Shown piece by piece: positions 8,643-17,800 of a DNA stretch of 64,000 nucleotides. The stretch covers positions 62,001 to 126,000 of the forward strand of contig NZ_JAVRHY010000009.1 of the NCBI RefSeq assembly GCF_031846305.1. The letters are read 5' to 3'. Numbering within the stretch: position 1 is the first letter of the stretch; the number at the start of each line of letters is the position of its first letter. The notes beneath the pieces are model-generated. The model was given only the letters and a program-made list of their open reading frames with translations. It did not search any database and was not told where the DNA came from. The DNA comes from Spectribacter acetivorans (GTDB lineage Bacteria; Pseudomonadota; Gammaproteobacteria; Nevskiales; Salinisphaeraceae). A program made the position numbers and the translations under genes.

Positions 8643-10124
8643 ATGATCGACCAGGCCCTCCGCCGGCAGACCGACCGGCGCCAACTCCAGCAGATCATCG
8701 CCGGCCTGCGCGACGGCGTGATCCTGCTGGAACACGACGGCCGCATTGCCTGGGCCAACGACGCGGCGCTCGCGGTGCACGGCATTCGCGAACGCGAGGC
8801 GCTGGGCGGATCCTGCGAGGGTTACCGGCAGCGGTTCACGCTGCGCTACCGCAATAACCGGGACGTGGCGCCGCATCGCTATCCGCTGGACCGGATGGTG
8901 GCCGGCGAGCGTTTCGACAACGTCGTGGTCGAGGTCACCCCGCAACACGATCCCGATCAGGCCCGGAGCCATTGCGTGCGCAGCCTGATCCTCACCGATG
9001 CCGACGACGAGCCGGATTGCCTGGTGCTGATCATCGAGGACATCACCGACTTCGTCAGCGCCGAGGAACGCTTCGAACGCACCTTCGCCGCCAACCCCGC
9101 CCCGGCGCTGATCTGCCGCCTGTCCGACCTGCGCTACATCAAGGCCAATGCCGGCTTCACCGACATGACCGGCTATACCCAGAGCGAACTTCTCGAGCGC
9201 ACCGTCTACGAAATCGACGTGCTCACGGACGCCAACGAACGGGACCTGGCGGTGGCGCACCTGAGCGCCGGCCGCACCATCCCGCAGATGGAGGCCTGCC
9301 TGCCCCGGCCGGACGGCGGCCGGCAGCCGGTGGTTGTCGCCGGCCAGCCGATGGAGGTGGGTGACCAGCCCTGCATGCTATTCACCTTCATGGACCTCGC
9401 CCCGCGCAAGCAGACCGAAAACGAACTGCGCCAGAGCGAGCAGCGCTTCTCCCGCGCGTTCACCCTGGCCCCGGTGCCGATGTTCATCGCCACCCTCGAC
9501 CGGCTGATGGTGATGAACGTCAACGCCGCCTTCACCCGGACCACCGGTTACGCCGCCGAAGCGCTTGGCGAGCGCGGGCTTACCGGCATCGCCCGGCCCA
9601 GGGACGGCAATACCGGCACGCCCCCGCTACAGGGCAAACAGCTGGTGGCTGCCACCCAGCAGGAGGTCCGGCTGGCCTGCCGCAACGGCACGAGCATCGA
9701 CTGCCTGTTATGGGCCGATACCGTTCAAATCGACGATCAGCCCTGCGTGCTGGGCGCACTGCAGGACATCACCGAGCACAAGCGCTCGCAGGAAGAACTG
9801 GCGGCGGCAATCGAGGCGGTGATGGCCGACACCTCCTGGTTCAGCCGGAGCCTGATCGAGAAACTGGCCGACGTGCGCCAGGCCACCAATGGCGCGGGCA
9901 GCGGCAACGGCGGGGAAAGCCTCACCGAGCGCGAACGCGAAATCCTGGCGCTGATGGCCGACGGCCATGGCAACCGAGACATCGCCCGGCAACTGGCCAT
10001 CGCACCCAATACCGTGCGAAACCATGTAGCCAACCTGTACGCCAAGCTGGACGTACATAATCGCGCCGGGGCCGTCATCTGGGCCCGGGAGCGCGGCCTG
10101 CGCCCCGACCCCGCTACATCCTGA
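8643..10124 (+). CDS. triple-PAS sensor regulator with LuxR-type HTH
   Basis: This is a 493-residue cytoplasmic regulator. Three PAS domains can be read: about residues 15-130 (LRDGVILLEHDGRIAWAN), 140-255 (ANAGFTDMTGYTQSELL) and 265-385 (NVNAAFTRTTGYAAEAL), each closing with a PAC-like segment such as LIIEDITDF or LGALQDITEH. Residues about 425-490 are a GerE/LuxR helix-turn-helix (LTEREREILALMADGHGNRDIARQLAIAPNTVRNHVANLYAKL). There is no kinase or receiver domain, so it is a one-component sensor that binds DNA directly. The ligand or redox cue is not evident. It lies 60 bases downstream of the fused pump and upstream of stress genes, but no target is implied by the sequence. Confidence 0.9.
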   Translation: MIDQALRRQTDRRQLQQIIAGLRDGVILLEHDGRIAWANDAALAVHGIREREALGGSCEGYRQRFTLRYRNNRDVAPHRYPLDRMVAGERFDNVVVEVTPQHDPDQARSHCVRSLILTDADDEPDCLVLIIEDITDFVSAEERFERTFAANPAPALICRLSDLRYIKANAGFTDMTGYTQSELLERTVYEIDVLTDANERDLAVAHLSAGRTIPQMEACLPRPDGGRQPVVVAGQPMEVGDQPCMLFTFMDLAPRKQTENELRQSEQRFSRAFTLAPVPMFIATLDRLMVMNVNAAFTRTTGYAAEALGERGLTGIARPRDGNTGTPPLQGKQLVAATQQEVRLACRNGTSIDCLLWADTVQIDDQPCVLGALQDITEHKRSQEELAAAIEAVMADTSWFSRSLIEKLADVRQATNGAGSGNGGESLTEREREILALMADGHGNRDIARQLAIAPNTVRNHVANLYAKLDVHNRAGAVIWARERGLRPDPATS

Positions 10125-10267
10125 CTGGTATTTTCGTACCAGATGCACTGGTGCGAATGGCTCTTCCCCCACCGAATGGCGGTCCGCATTATTACGACCC
10201 GCGGTCCGGTGGTGCGCTGCCGGCTGACTAATACGAGATCCCGTACGGGAACACCGGGGCAGAGGGC

Positions 10268-10537
10268 ATGTCCATTATTGTGTGGATGGCGATGGGACTG
10301 GTTGCTGGTTTTGTTTCCAGCCTGATCGCCGGCGGTCACGGGCCGCTACTGAACAGCGCGCTGGGTGTGATTGGCGCCATCACCGGTGTTACCGGCGCCG
10401 GCGCCGGTGCCGGGGCCCTCGCCCTCAACGCTGCCGATGGCCGGGGCGTCCCCGGGCTCGGCCTGTACAGCGTCGGGGCGGCCGTGATCGGCGCCCTGCT
10501 GGTGGTGTCGATCTACCACCGCCTGATTCGCGGCTGA
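10268..10537 (+). CDS. GlsB/YeaQ/YmgE-family small membrane protein
   Basis: This 89-residue protein has three hydrophobic, glycine-rich helices (MSIIVWMAMGLVAGFVSSLIAG; the GVIGAITGVTGAGAGAGALAL segment; a C-terminal helix before IYHRLIRG). It matches the transglycosylase-associated or stress-response GlsB/YeaQ/YmgE family of inner-membrane proteins, whose biochemical role is poorly defined. A GA-rich ribosome binding site (AGAGGG) lies just before the ATG. It leads a run of small stress-associated genes (CsbD, YqjD-like, YqjE-like), which suggests shared envelope or general-stress control. Confidence 0.85.
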   Translation: MSIIVWMAMGLVAGFVSSLIAGGHGPLLNSALGVIGAITGVTGAGAGAGALALNAADGRGVPGLGLYSVGAAVIGALLVVSIYHRLIRG

Positions 10538-10602
10538 TCCGACCAGCGGACCAGCGCATTCCGCCGCCATTCCGGCGGCACGGCCGACAACGGAGCATGA
10601 AG

Positions 10603-10788
10603 ATGACGGACAAGGATCGCATCAAGGGTACCGCCAAGAAGGTCAAGGGCTCGATCAAGGAAACCGTGGGCAAGCTCACGGGCGACGAACAGACCGAGGC
10701 CGAAGGCAAGGCGACCCGCACCGAAGGCAAGGTCCAGAATAAGTATGGCGAGGGCAAGGACAAGGTTCGCGACGCCTTCGACAAGTAG
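10603..10788 (+). CDS. CsbD-family stress protein
   Basis: This is a 61-residue, highly charged, helix-forming protein (MTDKDRIKGTAKKVKGSIKE, then two KxxTEAEGKA-like repeats) of the CsbD family, induced by general stress in many bacteria; its molecular function is unknown. The ATG at 10603 is chosen over the ATG at 10597 because the GGAG at 10592-10595 is then 7 bases away, an ideal spacing. It sits 65 bases after the GlsB-like gene and before a strong hairpin at 10812-10843. Confidence 0.88.
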   Translation: MTDKDRIKGTAKKVKGSIKETVGKLTGDEQTEAEGKATRTEGKVQNKYGEGKDKVRDAFDK

Positions 10789-10811
10789 CGGCGACCCGCC
10801 CGATACCACCT

Positions 10812-10843
10812 GACGCCGGTGCAGCACGGGCTGCACCGGCGTC
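10812..10843 (+). terminator. hairpin after CsbD gene, probable terminator or attenuator
   Basis: GACGCCGGTGCAG (10812-10824) pairs perfectly with CTGCACCGGCGTC (10831-10843) around a 6-base loop. It lies between the csbD-like and yqjD-like genes. No T-run follows, so it may terminate weakly or stabilise the upstream mRNA. Confidence 0.55.
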
Positions 10844-10873
10844 ATCCATCAGACCTGACCCAAGGAGACCCGC

Positions 10874-11149
10874 ATGGCGGCTCAGAACAGCGACGAAGTC
10901 CAGGCACTCAAGGACGATCTCCAGACCCTGCGCCAGGATTTTTCCCAGCTCACCGAATCGCTCAAGAACAACCTGCGCGAGGAATTCGGTGCCGGCGCGG
11001 ACGCCGCGCGGGCATCCGCTGCCCAGGTCCAGGACCGGGCGCGGGAGGCCACCCGCAGCCTGGAGGCTGAAGTGGCGGCGCGTCCGCTGACTAGCGTGGC
11101 GGCCGCCTTCGGCGTCGGCTTCCTGCTCGGGAAGTTGCTGGACCGTTGA
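10874..11149 (+). CDS. DUF883 (ElaB/YqjD-like) membrane-anchored stress protein
   Basis: This 91-residue protein has an amphipathic coiled-coil N-terminal part (residues about 5-65, rich in K, E, Q and A) and one C-terminal membrane segment (PLTSVAAAFGVGFLLGKLL). That is the layout of ElaB/YqjD proteins, which in E. coli associate with ribosomes at the inner membrane in stationary phase. The AAGGAG ribosome binding site is well placed before the ATG. The stop overlaps the TTG start of the next gene, the same order as E. coli yqjD-yqjE. Confidence 0.87.
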   Translation: MAAQNSDEVQALKDDLQTLRQDFSQLTESLKNNLREEFGAGADAARASAAQVQDRAREATRSLEAEVAARPLTSVAAAFGVGFLLGKLLDR

Positions 11150-11604
11150 ATATCCAGGCCAAGCTGGCCGGGGTCTTCGGGCTCAACGCCGCGATCTGGC
11201 TACCGCTGCTGCTGGGGCTGGCAGGCGTACTCGTCTGCGCCTGGGGCGGCTACGCCTGGCTGGCACCGCAATGGGGACCACCCCTGGCGGCCCTGGCCAT
11301 CGGCGCCGGGCTGCTTCTGATCGCGGCAGGCCTGGGGGCCTGGCTACGCCGGCAGGTGGCGCCGCCAGCCCCGGCGCCGGCCGCCGCAACAAATCCGCCC
11401 GCGGCCGGCGACAACCTGCCGGTCAGCAGCGCGGACGAGGCGCTTGAATGGGCCCGGGCCCATCCGCGAGCCGTACTGGTGGCTGGCGGCATCGCCGGCC
11501 TGCTGGTGGCCAGTAGCCCCACCCTGCGTCGCGTCGCCGGACAGGCGCTGGGGCCGCTGGCTGCAAAGGCCGGCAGCAAAGCGGTTTCGCAACTACTGGA
11601 CTGA
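11146..11604 (+). CDS. YqjE/holin-like small membrane protein
   Basis: This 152-residue protein has two closely spaced N-terminal membrane helices (about residues 15-37 and 45-66), an alanine/proline-rich linker, and a C-terminal hydrophobic segment (AVLVAGGIAGLLVASS). This fits the phage-holin-3-6/YqjE group that follows DUF883 genes. The proposed TTG start overlaps the upstream TGA (TTGA), which implies translational coupling; the exact start is less certain than the frame. Function in the family is unknown, and holin activity should not be assumed. Confidence 0.68.
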   Translation: MNIQAKLAGVFGLNAAIWLPLLLGLAGVLVCAWGGYAWLAPQWGPPLAALAIGAGLLLIAAGLGAWLRRQVAPPAPAPAAATNPPAAGDNLPVSSADEALEWARAHPRAVLVAGGIAGLLVASSPTLRRVAGQALGPLAAKAGSKAVSQLLD

Positions 11605-11605
11605 C

Positions 11606-11627
11606 GCCGGACAACAGCGAGTCCGGC
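11606..11627. terminator. hairpin between convergent genes
   Basis: GCCGGAC (11606-11612) and GTCCGGC (11621-11627) form a 7-bp perfect stem between the yqjE-like gene and the convergent antiporter gene. It could serve both directions, although no T-run is present. Confidence 0.45.
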
Positions 11628-11634
11628 TTGCAGG

Positions 11635-13500
11635 TCACCAAGGCCGGGCCAGCCGGCGCGCCACTTCGTCGACCAGACCGGCATCGCCGGCCAGCGTGAA
11701 CACGTCGTTCGCACGGGTACCGCTGTCCAGCCCGGGAATCAACACTTCCCCGCCGCGTTCGATGCGCAGCACGCTGACGCCGTCCGGCAGGCCGAGGTCG
11801 CGCAGCTTCTGATCCCGCAGCCAGCGGTTGCGCAGCTTCACCACCCGCACGTCCTGGCTCAGCGCCTGATCCTGGCTCAGGGTGCGGGCCTCGCCGCTCA
11901 GGATCAGGCTTTCCAGCATCAGCAACTTGGAGGTGCTGGGGTTGATCACCTGGGCCCCGGCATCCAGGAAGCGCCGGTTGTGTGCCGGGTCCCGCACCCA
12001 GGCCACCACGTTGTGCACGGAATGGATATCGCGGGCCAGCCGGCACACGTACTGGTTGTCTTCATCGTGTTCGGCCATGGCCACCACGATGCCGGCCTCG
12101 TTGATGCCGGCATCGCGCAGTCGGGCCAGACGCGCGGACGAGACACCCCCCGCCGCCTCGTCTTCCGCGTGGGCCTCCCGCAGGGCCACGGCCTCCACGT
12201 CCAGCTCCAGCGCCCGCAGGCGCGCCACCAGCGCCCGGGCGTCAGCCCCGGCCCCCGCCACCAGGATGTGATCGCGCGGCCGCGGACCGGGCGGCAGCAG
12301 GCGGTTGAACAGCATGGGCGACAACAGACAGGTGACGATGGCCACCAGGATGATGGCGGCCTCCAGCGCCGGGGTGATGGCGCCGATCTCGCGGCCGATG
12401 GTCGCCACCGCGATGATCAGCGACAGGCGGGCGCTGAGCAGCGTGCTGGCGGCCAGCGTCTGACGCCAGGAATAGGCCAGCCGGAACACCATCCCGCCCG
12501 CCAACTTGACCGCGATGGCGATGGCCACCAGCACCGCCACCAGCTGCAGGCCCGAGCCGGAAGCCAGCAGCGCCGGCAGGTCGAACTGCACCCCGACCAT
12601 GATGAAGAACACCGGGATGAAGAAGCCGTAGCCGATGGCGTCCAGCTTCTCGCGCAGCACCGAGCTGTGACTGCCCGACAGCAGCGAGATGATCACCCCG
12701 GCCAGGAAGGCGCCGAGGATGTTTTCCGCCCCCAGGCTTTCCGCCAGGGCGATGAACACCAGCGCCACCGCCAGCGAACCCCGCACCTGGATCTGCGCGG
12801 TGGCGGTGGACAGCATCCGCATCAGGTTCTGCGCCGGCACGTGTTCGCGAAAGCGCGCGGCCAGCTGATAGACGATGAGAAACACCATCACCAGGATCAG
12901 CACCACGAACATTTCCAGGCTCAGCCCCTCGCTCTGGAACAGTACATAGGTGCTGATCAGCAGCACGGTGACGAAATCCGCGATCAGCGCGCACACCAGA
13001 ATGGTCTGGCCGTAACGCTCGGCCAGAAGGCCGCGTTCCTTGAGCACCGGCGCCACCACCCCGAGCGAGGTGGTGGACAGGATCATCGCCATCAGCCAGG
13101 GGCTGTCCACCACCCCAATGTGGCGCAGATAGAAGCCGGCCGCCACCGAACACAGCGCGGTCAGGGCAAACATCAGCCCGCCCAGGGCGAAGGGGTTGCG
13201 CACCAGCCGGCCGATCCGGCTGCTGCCGTGCAGCGAGCGGTGCTGGGGGATCTGGGAGAAATCCATCTCCAGCCCGGAGAGGAACATCAGGTAGGCGAAG
13301 CCGAAGGCCGACAGCACTTCCAGCACCCGCCCGGATTCCACCAGCCCCAGCCCGCTCTGGCCCACGATGATGCCGGCCACGATCTCGCCCACGATCACCG
13401 GAATGCCGAAGCGGCGCACGGGCGACAGCGCCACCGGCACCAGAAAGCCCAGCGCCACCACGATCAGCAGCGGAATGAAGGAAATCTCGGATTCGTGCAT
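11635..13500 (-). CDS. Kef-type monovalent cation:proton antiporter (CPA2)
   Basis: This 621-residue protein has an N-terminal Na+/H+-exchanger domain of about 12 helices (residues about 5-385), including GEIVAGIIVGQSGLGL and FLSGLEMDFSQI typical of CPA2/KefB-C proteins. A TrkA-N Rossmann domain (about 400-520, HILVAGAGADARALVARL) and a TrkA-C/RCK_C domain (about 540-618, VRVVKLRNRWLRDQKLRDLGLPDGV) follow. These would gate K+ or Na+ efflux in exchange for protons in response to nucleotides or redox state. It has all three expected domains, but the ion cannot be decided from sequence. It is transcribed toward the YqjE-like gene. Confidence 0.9.
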   Translation of the reverse strand: MHESEISFIPLLIVVALGFLVPVALSPVRRFGIPVIVGEIVAGIIVGQSGLGLVESGRVLEVLSAFGFAYLMFLSGLEMDFSQIPQHRSLHGSSRIGRLVRNPFALGGLMFALTALCSVAAGFYLRHIGVVDSPWLMAMILSTTSLGVVAPVLKERGLLAERYGQTILVCALIADFVTVLLISTYVLFQSEGLSLEMFVVLILVMVFLIVYQLAARFREHVPAQNLMRMLSTATAQIQVRGSLAVALVFIALAESLGAENILGAFLAGVIISLLSGSHSSVLREKLDAIGYGFFIPVFFIMVGVQFDLPALLASGSGLQLVAVLVAIAIAVKLAGGMVFRLAYSWRQTLAASTLLSARLSLIIAVATIGREIGAITPALEAAIILVAIVTCLLSPMLFNRLLPPGPRPRDHILVAGAGADARALVARLRALELDVEAVALREAHAEDEAAGGVSSARLARLRDAGINEAGIVVAMAEHDEDNQYVCRLARDIHSVHNVVAWVRDPAHNRRFLDAGAQVINPSTSKLLMLESLILSGEARTLSQDQALSQDVRVVKLRNRWLRDQKLRDLGLPDGVSVLRIERGGEVLIPGLDSGTRANDVFTLAGDAGLVDEVARRLARPW

Positions 13501-13548
13501 TGCGATCGGCCGGTCAGGTAACCCGACCGGCGGCGCTGGCGACGCGGA

Positions 13549-14727
13549 TCAGAAGAAGGCCTGAATGCCCGTCTGGGACCGGCCCAGGATCAGCGCATGA
13601 ATGTCGTGGGTGCCTTCGTAGGTGTTCACGGTCTCCAGGTTGAGCATGTGCCGGATCACCGCGTATTCGTCGACGATGCCGTTGCCGCCGTGCATGTCGC
13701 GGGCGGCGCGGGCGATGTCCAGCGCCTTGCCGGTAGCGTTGCGCTTCATCAGCGACACCATTTCCGGCGTGGCCCGGCCGGCGTCGAACAGACGGCCGAG
13801 CTGCAGCGAGGCGTTCAGTGACAGGGCGATCTCGGTCTGCATGTCCGCCAGCTTCTTCTGAATCAGCTGGTTAGCGGCCAGCGGCCGGCCGAACTGCTTG
13901 CGCTCCAGCACATATTCGCGGGCGGCGTGCCAGCAGGCGGTGGCTGCGCCCATGGCGCCCCAGGAAATGCCGTAGCGGGCCTTGTTGAGGCAGCCGAACG
14001 GCCCCTTCAGACCCTCGACGCCGGCCAGCCGCTGGCTGTCGGGCACCCGCACGCCGTCCATGTGCACCATGCCGGTGGCCGAGGCCCGCATGCTGAACTT
14101 GCCCTCGATGGCGCTGGTGTCCAGGCCGGCCATGTCCCGCTCCAGCACGAAGCCCCGGATCACGCCCTCGTCATCCTTGGCCCAGATCACGAACACGTCG
14201 GCGATGGGGGCGTTGGTGATCCAGGTCTTGGTGCCGGACAGCAGCCAGTCGTCGCCGTCGCGCCGGGCACGGGTGGTCATGCCGCCGGGGTCCGAGCCGT
14301 GGTCGGGCTCGGTCAGGCCGAAGGCGCCGATCAGTTCCCCGGACGCCAGGCGTGGCAGATACTGCTCCCGCTGGGCTTCGTTGCCGTAGGTATGGATCGG
14401 ATACATCACCAGGCTGGACTGCACCGACAGCGCCGACCGGTAGCCGGCATCCGCCGCCTCCAGCTCGAACGCCGTCAGGCCGTAGGCCACGTGCGACAGG
14501 CCCGGGCAGCCGTAACCCTGGAGCGTAGTGCCCAGCATCCCGAGTTCGCCCATCTCCGGGTAGATACCCGGGTCGAAGCGGCCCTCGCGGAAGGCCAGGG
14601 TCGCGCGCGGGGCCAGTTGGCCCTGGGCATAGCTGCGCACGGCGTCGCGCACCGCTCGCTCGTCCTCGCTGAGCTGGCCCTCGAGGCCGAGCGGGTCGGC
14701 CCAGTTGAAGCTGGGTTTTCCGGTCAT
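13549..14727 (-). CDS. gcdH: glutaryl-CoA dehydrogenase
   Basis: This is an acyl-CoA dehydrogenase of 392 residues that matches glutaryl-CoA dehydrogenase, which oxidises and decarboxylates glutaryl-CoA to crotonyl-CoA in lysine, tryptophan and aromatic breakdown. FAD-binding signatures are GAFGLTEPDHGSDPGGM (about residues 135-151) and KTWITNAPIADVFVIWA. The catalytic base is E371 in NTYEGTHDIHALILGR. The YRSALSVQSSLVMYPI segment contains the arginine that binds the distal carboxylate. No glutaryl-CoA synthetase or transferase is adjacent; pyruvate carboxylase lies upstream on the same strand after 100 bases. Confidence 0.93.
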   Translation of the reverse strand: MTGKPSFNWADPLGLEGQLSEDERAVRDAVRSYAQGQLAPRATLAFREGRFDPGIYPEMGELGMLGTTLQGYGCPGLSHVAYGLTAFELEAADAGYRSALSVQSSLVMYPIHTYGNEAQREQYLPRLASGELIGAFGLTEPDHGSDPGGMTTRARRDGDDWLLSGTKTWITNAPIADVFVIWAKDDEGVIRGFVLERDMAGLDTSAIEGKFSMRASATGMVHMDGVRVPDSQRLAGVEGLKGPFGCLNKARYGISWGAMGAATACWHAAREYVLERKQFGRPLAANQLIQKKLADMQTEIALSLNASLQLGRLFDAGRATPEMVSLMKRNATGKALDIARAARDMHGGNGIVDEYAVIRHMLNLETVNTYEGTHDIHALILGRSQTGIQAFF

Positions 14728-14827
14728 GACAAACCGTCCTGTCGGATCATCCCGGCACTATAAAGACCCGGGCCGTTCCTGCCCACCGCTGCAACCGCCG
14801 GCCCCGCCAACGCGGCCGGGCGATTTT

Positions 14828-17800
14828 TCAGTCCCCGATCTCGATCAGCAGATCGCGGGCGGCGACGGTTTCGCCGGACTTGACGTGAATGCGAATGACC
14901 TTGCCGTCCCGCGGCGAGGCCACGCCGGTTTCCATTTTCATCGCCTCGAGCGACAGCAGCGATTCGTTCTTTTTCACCGTCTGCCCTTCCTGCACCGCCA
15001 CCTGTACCACCATGCCTGGGATCGGGGCGCCGACATGGCCGGGGTTGTCGGGATCGGCCTGCGGCCGGCTGGCGGCGGCTTCGCTGCCCTCGTGGGCCAC
15101 GCGGATCATGCGCGGCTGGCCGTTCAGCTCGTAGAACAGCTTGGTGTGGCCCTCGTCCTCGTCCTCCGCCCGGCCCTGCAGGCTGATTACCAGCGTCTTG
15201 CCGGTCTCGATATCGACATTGATCTCTTCCTGTTCGGCCAGTCCGTAGAAGAACACCGGCGTGGGCAGACGGCTGACTTCGCCAAAACGGCTGCGGTGGC
15301 CGGCGAACTCCGCGAATACCTTCGGGTACATCAGATAGGACGCCAGATCGGTGGGGCTGACTTCGCCGCCGATCTCGGCTTCGGCCTCGGCCCGGATCGC
15401 GTCGAGATCGGCCGGCTCGAGGCTGGCGCCGGGGCGCCCCTCGATCGGCGTTTCGCCGCGCAGAACCTTTCGCTGCAGCGCCTCGGGAAAACCGCCGACC
15501 GGCGTGCCAAGCTCGCCGCGGAAGAACGACACCACCGAGTCCGGGAAATCCACTTCATGGTCGGGATCGGCCACCTGCTCCGGGGTCAGCCCCTGGGCCA
15601 CCATGTACAGCGCCATGTCCCCGACCACCTTGGACGTGGGCGTGACCTTGACGATATTGCCGAACAGCCGGTTCACGTCGGCATAGGCCTGAGCCACTTC
15701 CGGCCACTGGCGGGTCAGCCCCATGGACCGGGCCTGCTCGCGCAGGTTGCTGTACTGGCCGCCGGGCATGGCATGACGGTAGACATCCGCGGTGCCCGAG
15801 CGCACGCCGGACTCGAACGGGGCGTAGTAGCGGCGCACCCCTTCCCAGTAGTCGGAAAGCTGGCGCAGGGCCGTGCGATCCACACCCGGATCGCGCTCGC
15901 CACCGGCCAGTGCCGCGGCGATGGCACCCAGATTGGGCTGCGAGGTCAGGCCGGACAGCGCATCCAGCGCTCCGTCCACCGCATCGGCCCCGGCGGCCAC
16001 CGCCGCCAGCACGCTGGCCGCGGAGATGCCGCTGGTGTCGTGGGTGTGGAAATGCACCGGCAGATCGGTGGCCTCGCGCAGGGCCCGCACCAGCTGATCG
16101 ATGGCCGCCGGCTTGCACACCCCGGCCATGTCCTTGATCGCCAGGATGTGCGCGCCGGCGTCCTCCAGCTGTCGCGCCATGGTCACGTAGTAGTCCAGCG
16201 TGTACTTGTCCTCGTCCGGGTCGCACAGATCGCCCGAGTAGCAGATGGTGGCCTCGCAAACGGCGCCGGCGTCGATCACCGCCGCCATGGCCACCCTCAT
16301 GTTGTCGACATTGTTGAGCGCGTCGAACACGCGAAAGATGTCGATGCCGGTGGCCGCCGCCTGCTCGATGAAGTAGCGCACCACGTTGTCGGGATAGTTG
16401 GTGTAACCCACCGCGTTCGAGGCCCGCAGCAGCATCTGCAGCGGAATGTTGGGCACCGCCTTGCGGATGCGGGCCAGCCGCAGCCAGGGGTCTTCCCGCA
16501 GGAAACGCAGGGCCACGTCGAAGGTCGCCCCGCCCCAGCACTCCAGCGAGAACAGGTCGGGGGCCATCCGCGCGTAGTAGGGGGCGATTTCAAGCATGTC
16601 GCGGGTGCGCAGCCGCGTGGCAAACAACGACTGATGGGCATCGCGCATGGAGGTATCGGTGAGCAGCACGCGATCCTGCTCGCGCAGCCACTTGCCGAAA
16701 CCGGCCGGGCCACGCTCCAGCAGTTCGTCGCGCAGGCCGCGCGGAATGTCCGTCTGCAGGTCCGCATCCGGCAGCCGCGGGGCCGGCAGCGGCCGCGGCG
16801 GCGGGGTCCGGCCGGCCATCTGCGGATGGCCGTTGACCGCCACGTCACCGATGAAGCGCAGCAGCTTGGTGGCGCGGTCGCGGCGCGGGCTGAACTCGAA
16901 CAGCTCGGGCGTGGTGTCGATGAAATCGGTGGTGTAGTCGGCCGGGGCGAACGTCGGGTGGCCGATCACGTTCTCCAGGAACTGCAGGTTGGTGGACAGC
17001 CCGCGGATGCGGAACTCGCGCAGCACCCGGTCCATGCGGGTGACCACCTCGTCCACGGTGGGCGCCCAGGTGGTGACCTTCACCAGCAGCGAATCGTAGT
17101 AGGGCGTGATCTCGGCCCCGGAATAGGCGGTGCCCCCGTCCAGCCGCACGCCCAGGCCGCCAGGACTGCGGTAGACCGTCAGCCGCCCGTAATCCGGGGC
17201 AAAGCCGTTCTCGGGATCCTCGGTGGTGACCCGGCACTGCAGGGCATGGCCGTCCAGGCGCAACTGGTCGGGGTCGGGCAGAAGGCCCGCCGGATCGCCG
17301 ATGCGGGCCCCCTGGGCCACGCGTAGCTGGGCCTTGACGATGTCCACACCGGTGACTTCCTCGGTCACCGTGTGTTCGACCTGGATGCGGGGATTGACCT
17401 CGATGAAATAGAACTCGCCGGTGTCGGCATCCATCAGGAATTCCACCGTGCCGGCGTTGACGTAGCCCACTTCGCGGCACAGGCGCAGCGCCGAATCGCA
17501 CAGGGACTGTCGCTGCTGTTCGCTCAGGTACGGCGCCGGGGCCCGCTCGGCCACCTTCTGGTGGCGACGCTGGACGGTGCAGTCGCGCTCGAACAGGTGC
17601 ATGACGTTGCCGTGGGCGTCCGCCAGCACCTGCACTTCCACATGGCGTGCATGCACCACCAGCTTTTCCAGATAACTCTCGTCGTTGCCGAAGGCGGCCT
17701 TGGCTTCGCGGCGGGCGGATTCCACCGCGCCGGCCAGTTCGTCGGGCTCGTGGATCATACGCATGCCACGACCGCCGCCGCCCCAGCTGGCCTTGAGCAT

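Noticed and set aside
11980..13521. Plus-strand open frame of 513 codons
   Set aside because: It is antisense to the Kef-type antiporter and is His/Gln/Arg-rich with no domain.
14794..14829. Hairpin plus T-run near the pyc stop considered as a terminator
   Set aside because: The T-run is on the plus strand, whereas pyc and gcdH are transcribed on the minus strand; the stem has mismatches.
14705..17326. Long plus-strand open frame of 873 codons
   Set aside because: It runs antisense to pyruvate carboxylase, which has intact domains and catalytic motifs. High GC content explains long open frames on the opposite strand.
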